Positions 5,539-6,224 of a DNA stretch of 6,224 nucleotides are shown here, piece after piece. This stretch comes from JAQWUY01 sp049615605 (GTDB lineage: Bacteria > Pseudomonadota > Alphaproteobacteria > JAQWUY01). The position numbers and the translations under genes were made by a program. Positions within the stretch are counted from its first letter, which is position 1. Every line of letters begins with the position of its first letter. Under the pieces are notes generated by a model. The model saw only the letters and a program-made list of their open reading frames with translations, searched no databases and had not been told where the DNA came from. The stretch spans positions 1 through 6,224 of the forward strand of contig JBMZFW010000056.1 in NCBI GenBank assembly GCA_049615605.1. The letters are read 5' to 3'.

Positions 5539-6224
5539 ATGATTGTCATTATTAAAAGATTTTTTATTTTATCATTTTCGCTTCTGTTATTAAGCAATGC
5601 TTTTGCAGGCGATACGGATTTATATTCCGACCACTGTCCGCTTGGCTGTCCAAAGGCAGAAACCGATATGGCAATTGTTGTTCATTCCCCATACATAAGT
5701 GGAATTAACAAAAGCAATCTTTGGACATTATGGACGGCATATAAGGTAAGCCCCGATTCATTCGGTAAACGCATCAACGCCAAATTTAAAGCCGACCCAT
5801 TATTGCCAAATCATTTACAAAAAAAACCATCCGCATATAAGGGATTATACAAAGCATATAAACTTGACCGTGGGCATATGGCACCCGCATCTTCATTCAG
5901 CGTAAATAAAGACACAGCCAAACAAACTTATTATTTATCAAACATCAATCCACAACCAAGCAGACTTAACCGCGGGTTATGGGCAAAAATTGAAAAATGG
6001 GAACGAAACAATGCCCCCCTTTATGTTATGGCGGGTGTAATTCACAACAATGCAAATAAACAAAATCACCCAACTGGGAATTTTTGGAAAATTATATTAA
6101 ATGGAAATAAGAAATATTTTCACAGTTTAATTTTTGTGAAAAATGGCAATAAATATTGTTATAAAAATATTGAAATTAACAAACTTGAAAAATTAACCAA
6201 GTTATCGTTTTTTAAAAACTTACC
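5539..6224 (+). CDS. Secreted DNA/RNA non-specific endonuclease (partial, 3' end off window)
   Basis: The product belongs to the beta-beta-alpha metal nuclease family of Serratia nuclease, NucA and endonuclease G, which cut DNA and RNA with Mg2+. The reading is 228 codons with no stop before the edge; homologues of this type are often about 230-260 residues, so little is probably missing. Residues 1-23 form a signal peptide (basic KR, hydrophobic core, AFA before Gly24), predicting export to the periplasm or outside. The active-site motif DRGHMAPA is at 110-117 with His113 as general base. SNINPQPSRLNRGLWAKIE (134-152) contains Asn144 and Glu152, at the spacing of Serratia Asn119 and Glu127. 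Cys33 and Cys37 in HCPLGC may form a disulfide after export. An in-frame ATG at 5518 is an alternative start, adding 7 residues; neither start has a clear ribosome binding site. The gene is divergent from ffh with its own likely promoter. Confidence 0.92.
   Translation, partial: MIVIIKRFFILSFSLLLLSNAFAGDTDLYSDHCPLGCPKAETDMAIVVHSPYISGINKSNLWTLWTAYKVSPDSFGKRINAKFKADPLLPNHLQKKPSAYKGLYKAYKLDRGHMAPASSFSVNKDTAKQTYYLSNINPQPSRLNRGLWAKIEKWERNNAPLYVMAGVIHNNANKQNHPTGNFWKIILNGNKKYFHSLIFVKNGNKYCYKNIEINKLEKLTKLSFFKNL

Noticed and set aside
1..6224. CRISPR array, insertion sequence, prophage or defence system
   Set aside because: No direct-repeat and spacer pattern, transposase, integrase or terminal inverted repeats were seen; apart from the nuclease gene the window is core housekeeping DNA.

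Overview
The window is an AT-rich piece of bacterial chromosome. It is dominated by one minus-strand housekeeping cluster, transcribed in the order ffh, rpsP, rimM, trmD, rplS, leuC. In my knowledge of bacterial gene orders, this series with leuC directly after rplS is typical of Alphaproteobacteria. The Ffh guanine-specificity motif (TRVDGD) and the S16 and L19 core sequences fit that group. The strong AT bias and the codon choice suggest a host-associated or gut-type alphaproteobacterium. The lineage is an inference, since no 16S rRNA or other taxonomic marker is present.

Layout: positions 1-1245 carry leuC without its C-terminal end (415 codons visible). Positions 1262-1341 hold a long imperfect hairpin followed by a T tract, between rplS and leuC. 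rplS (1350-1745), trmD (1775-2467), rimM (2457-3005) and rpsP (3041-3631) follow, tightly packed. trmD overlaps the end of rimM by 11 bases. rpsP has an unusually long acidic Ala/Pro/Glu tail. ffh occupies 3705-5105. Positions 5106-5538 are a divergent intergenic region. It has a well-formed sigma70-type promoter facing ffh, a structured ffh leader that ends in a terminator-like hairpin, and a second sigma70-like promoter facing the other way. A plus-strand gene for a secreted DNA/RNA non-specific endonuclease begins at 5518 or 5539 and runs off the right edge.

How the genes work together: Ffh is the signal-recognition-particle GTPase. S16 and L19 are ribosomal proteins, RimM matures the 30S subunit, and TrmD makes m1G37 in tRNA, which prevents frameshifting. 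The operon therefore serves translation and co-translational targeting. leuC starts the leucine genes and probably depends at least partly on read-through from the ribosomal genes, because I see no convincing promoter of its own. The nuclease is functionally separate, probably a lineage-specific scavenging or competition enzyme.

I see no defence system, mobile element, CRISPR array, tRNA or rRNA. The least explained part is the ffh leader, which could be an attenuator or a small RNA. Second is the rplS-leuC hairpin, a candidate regulatory break between ribosomal and leucine genes.
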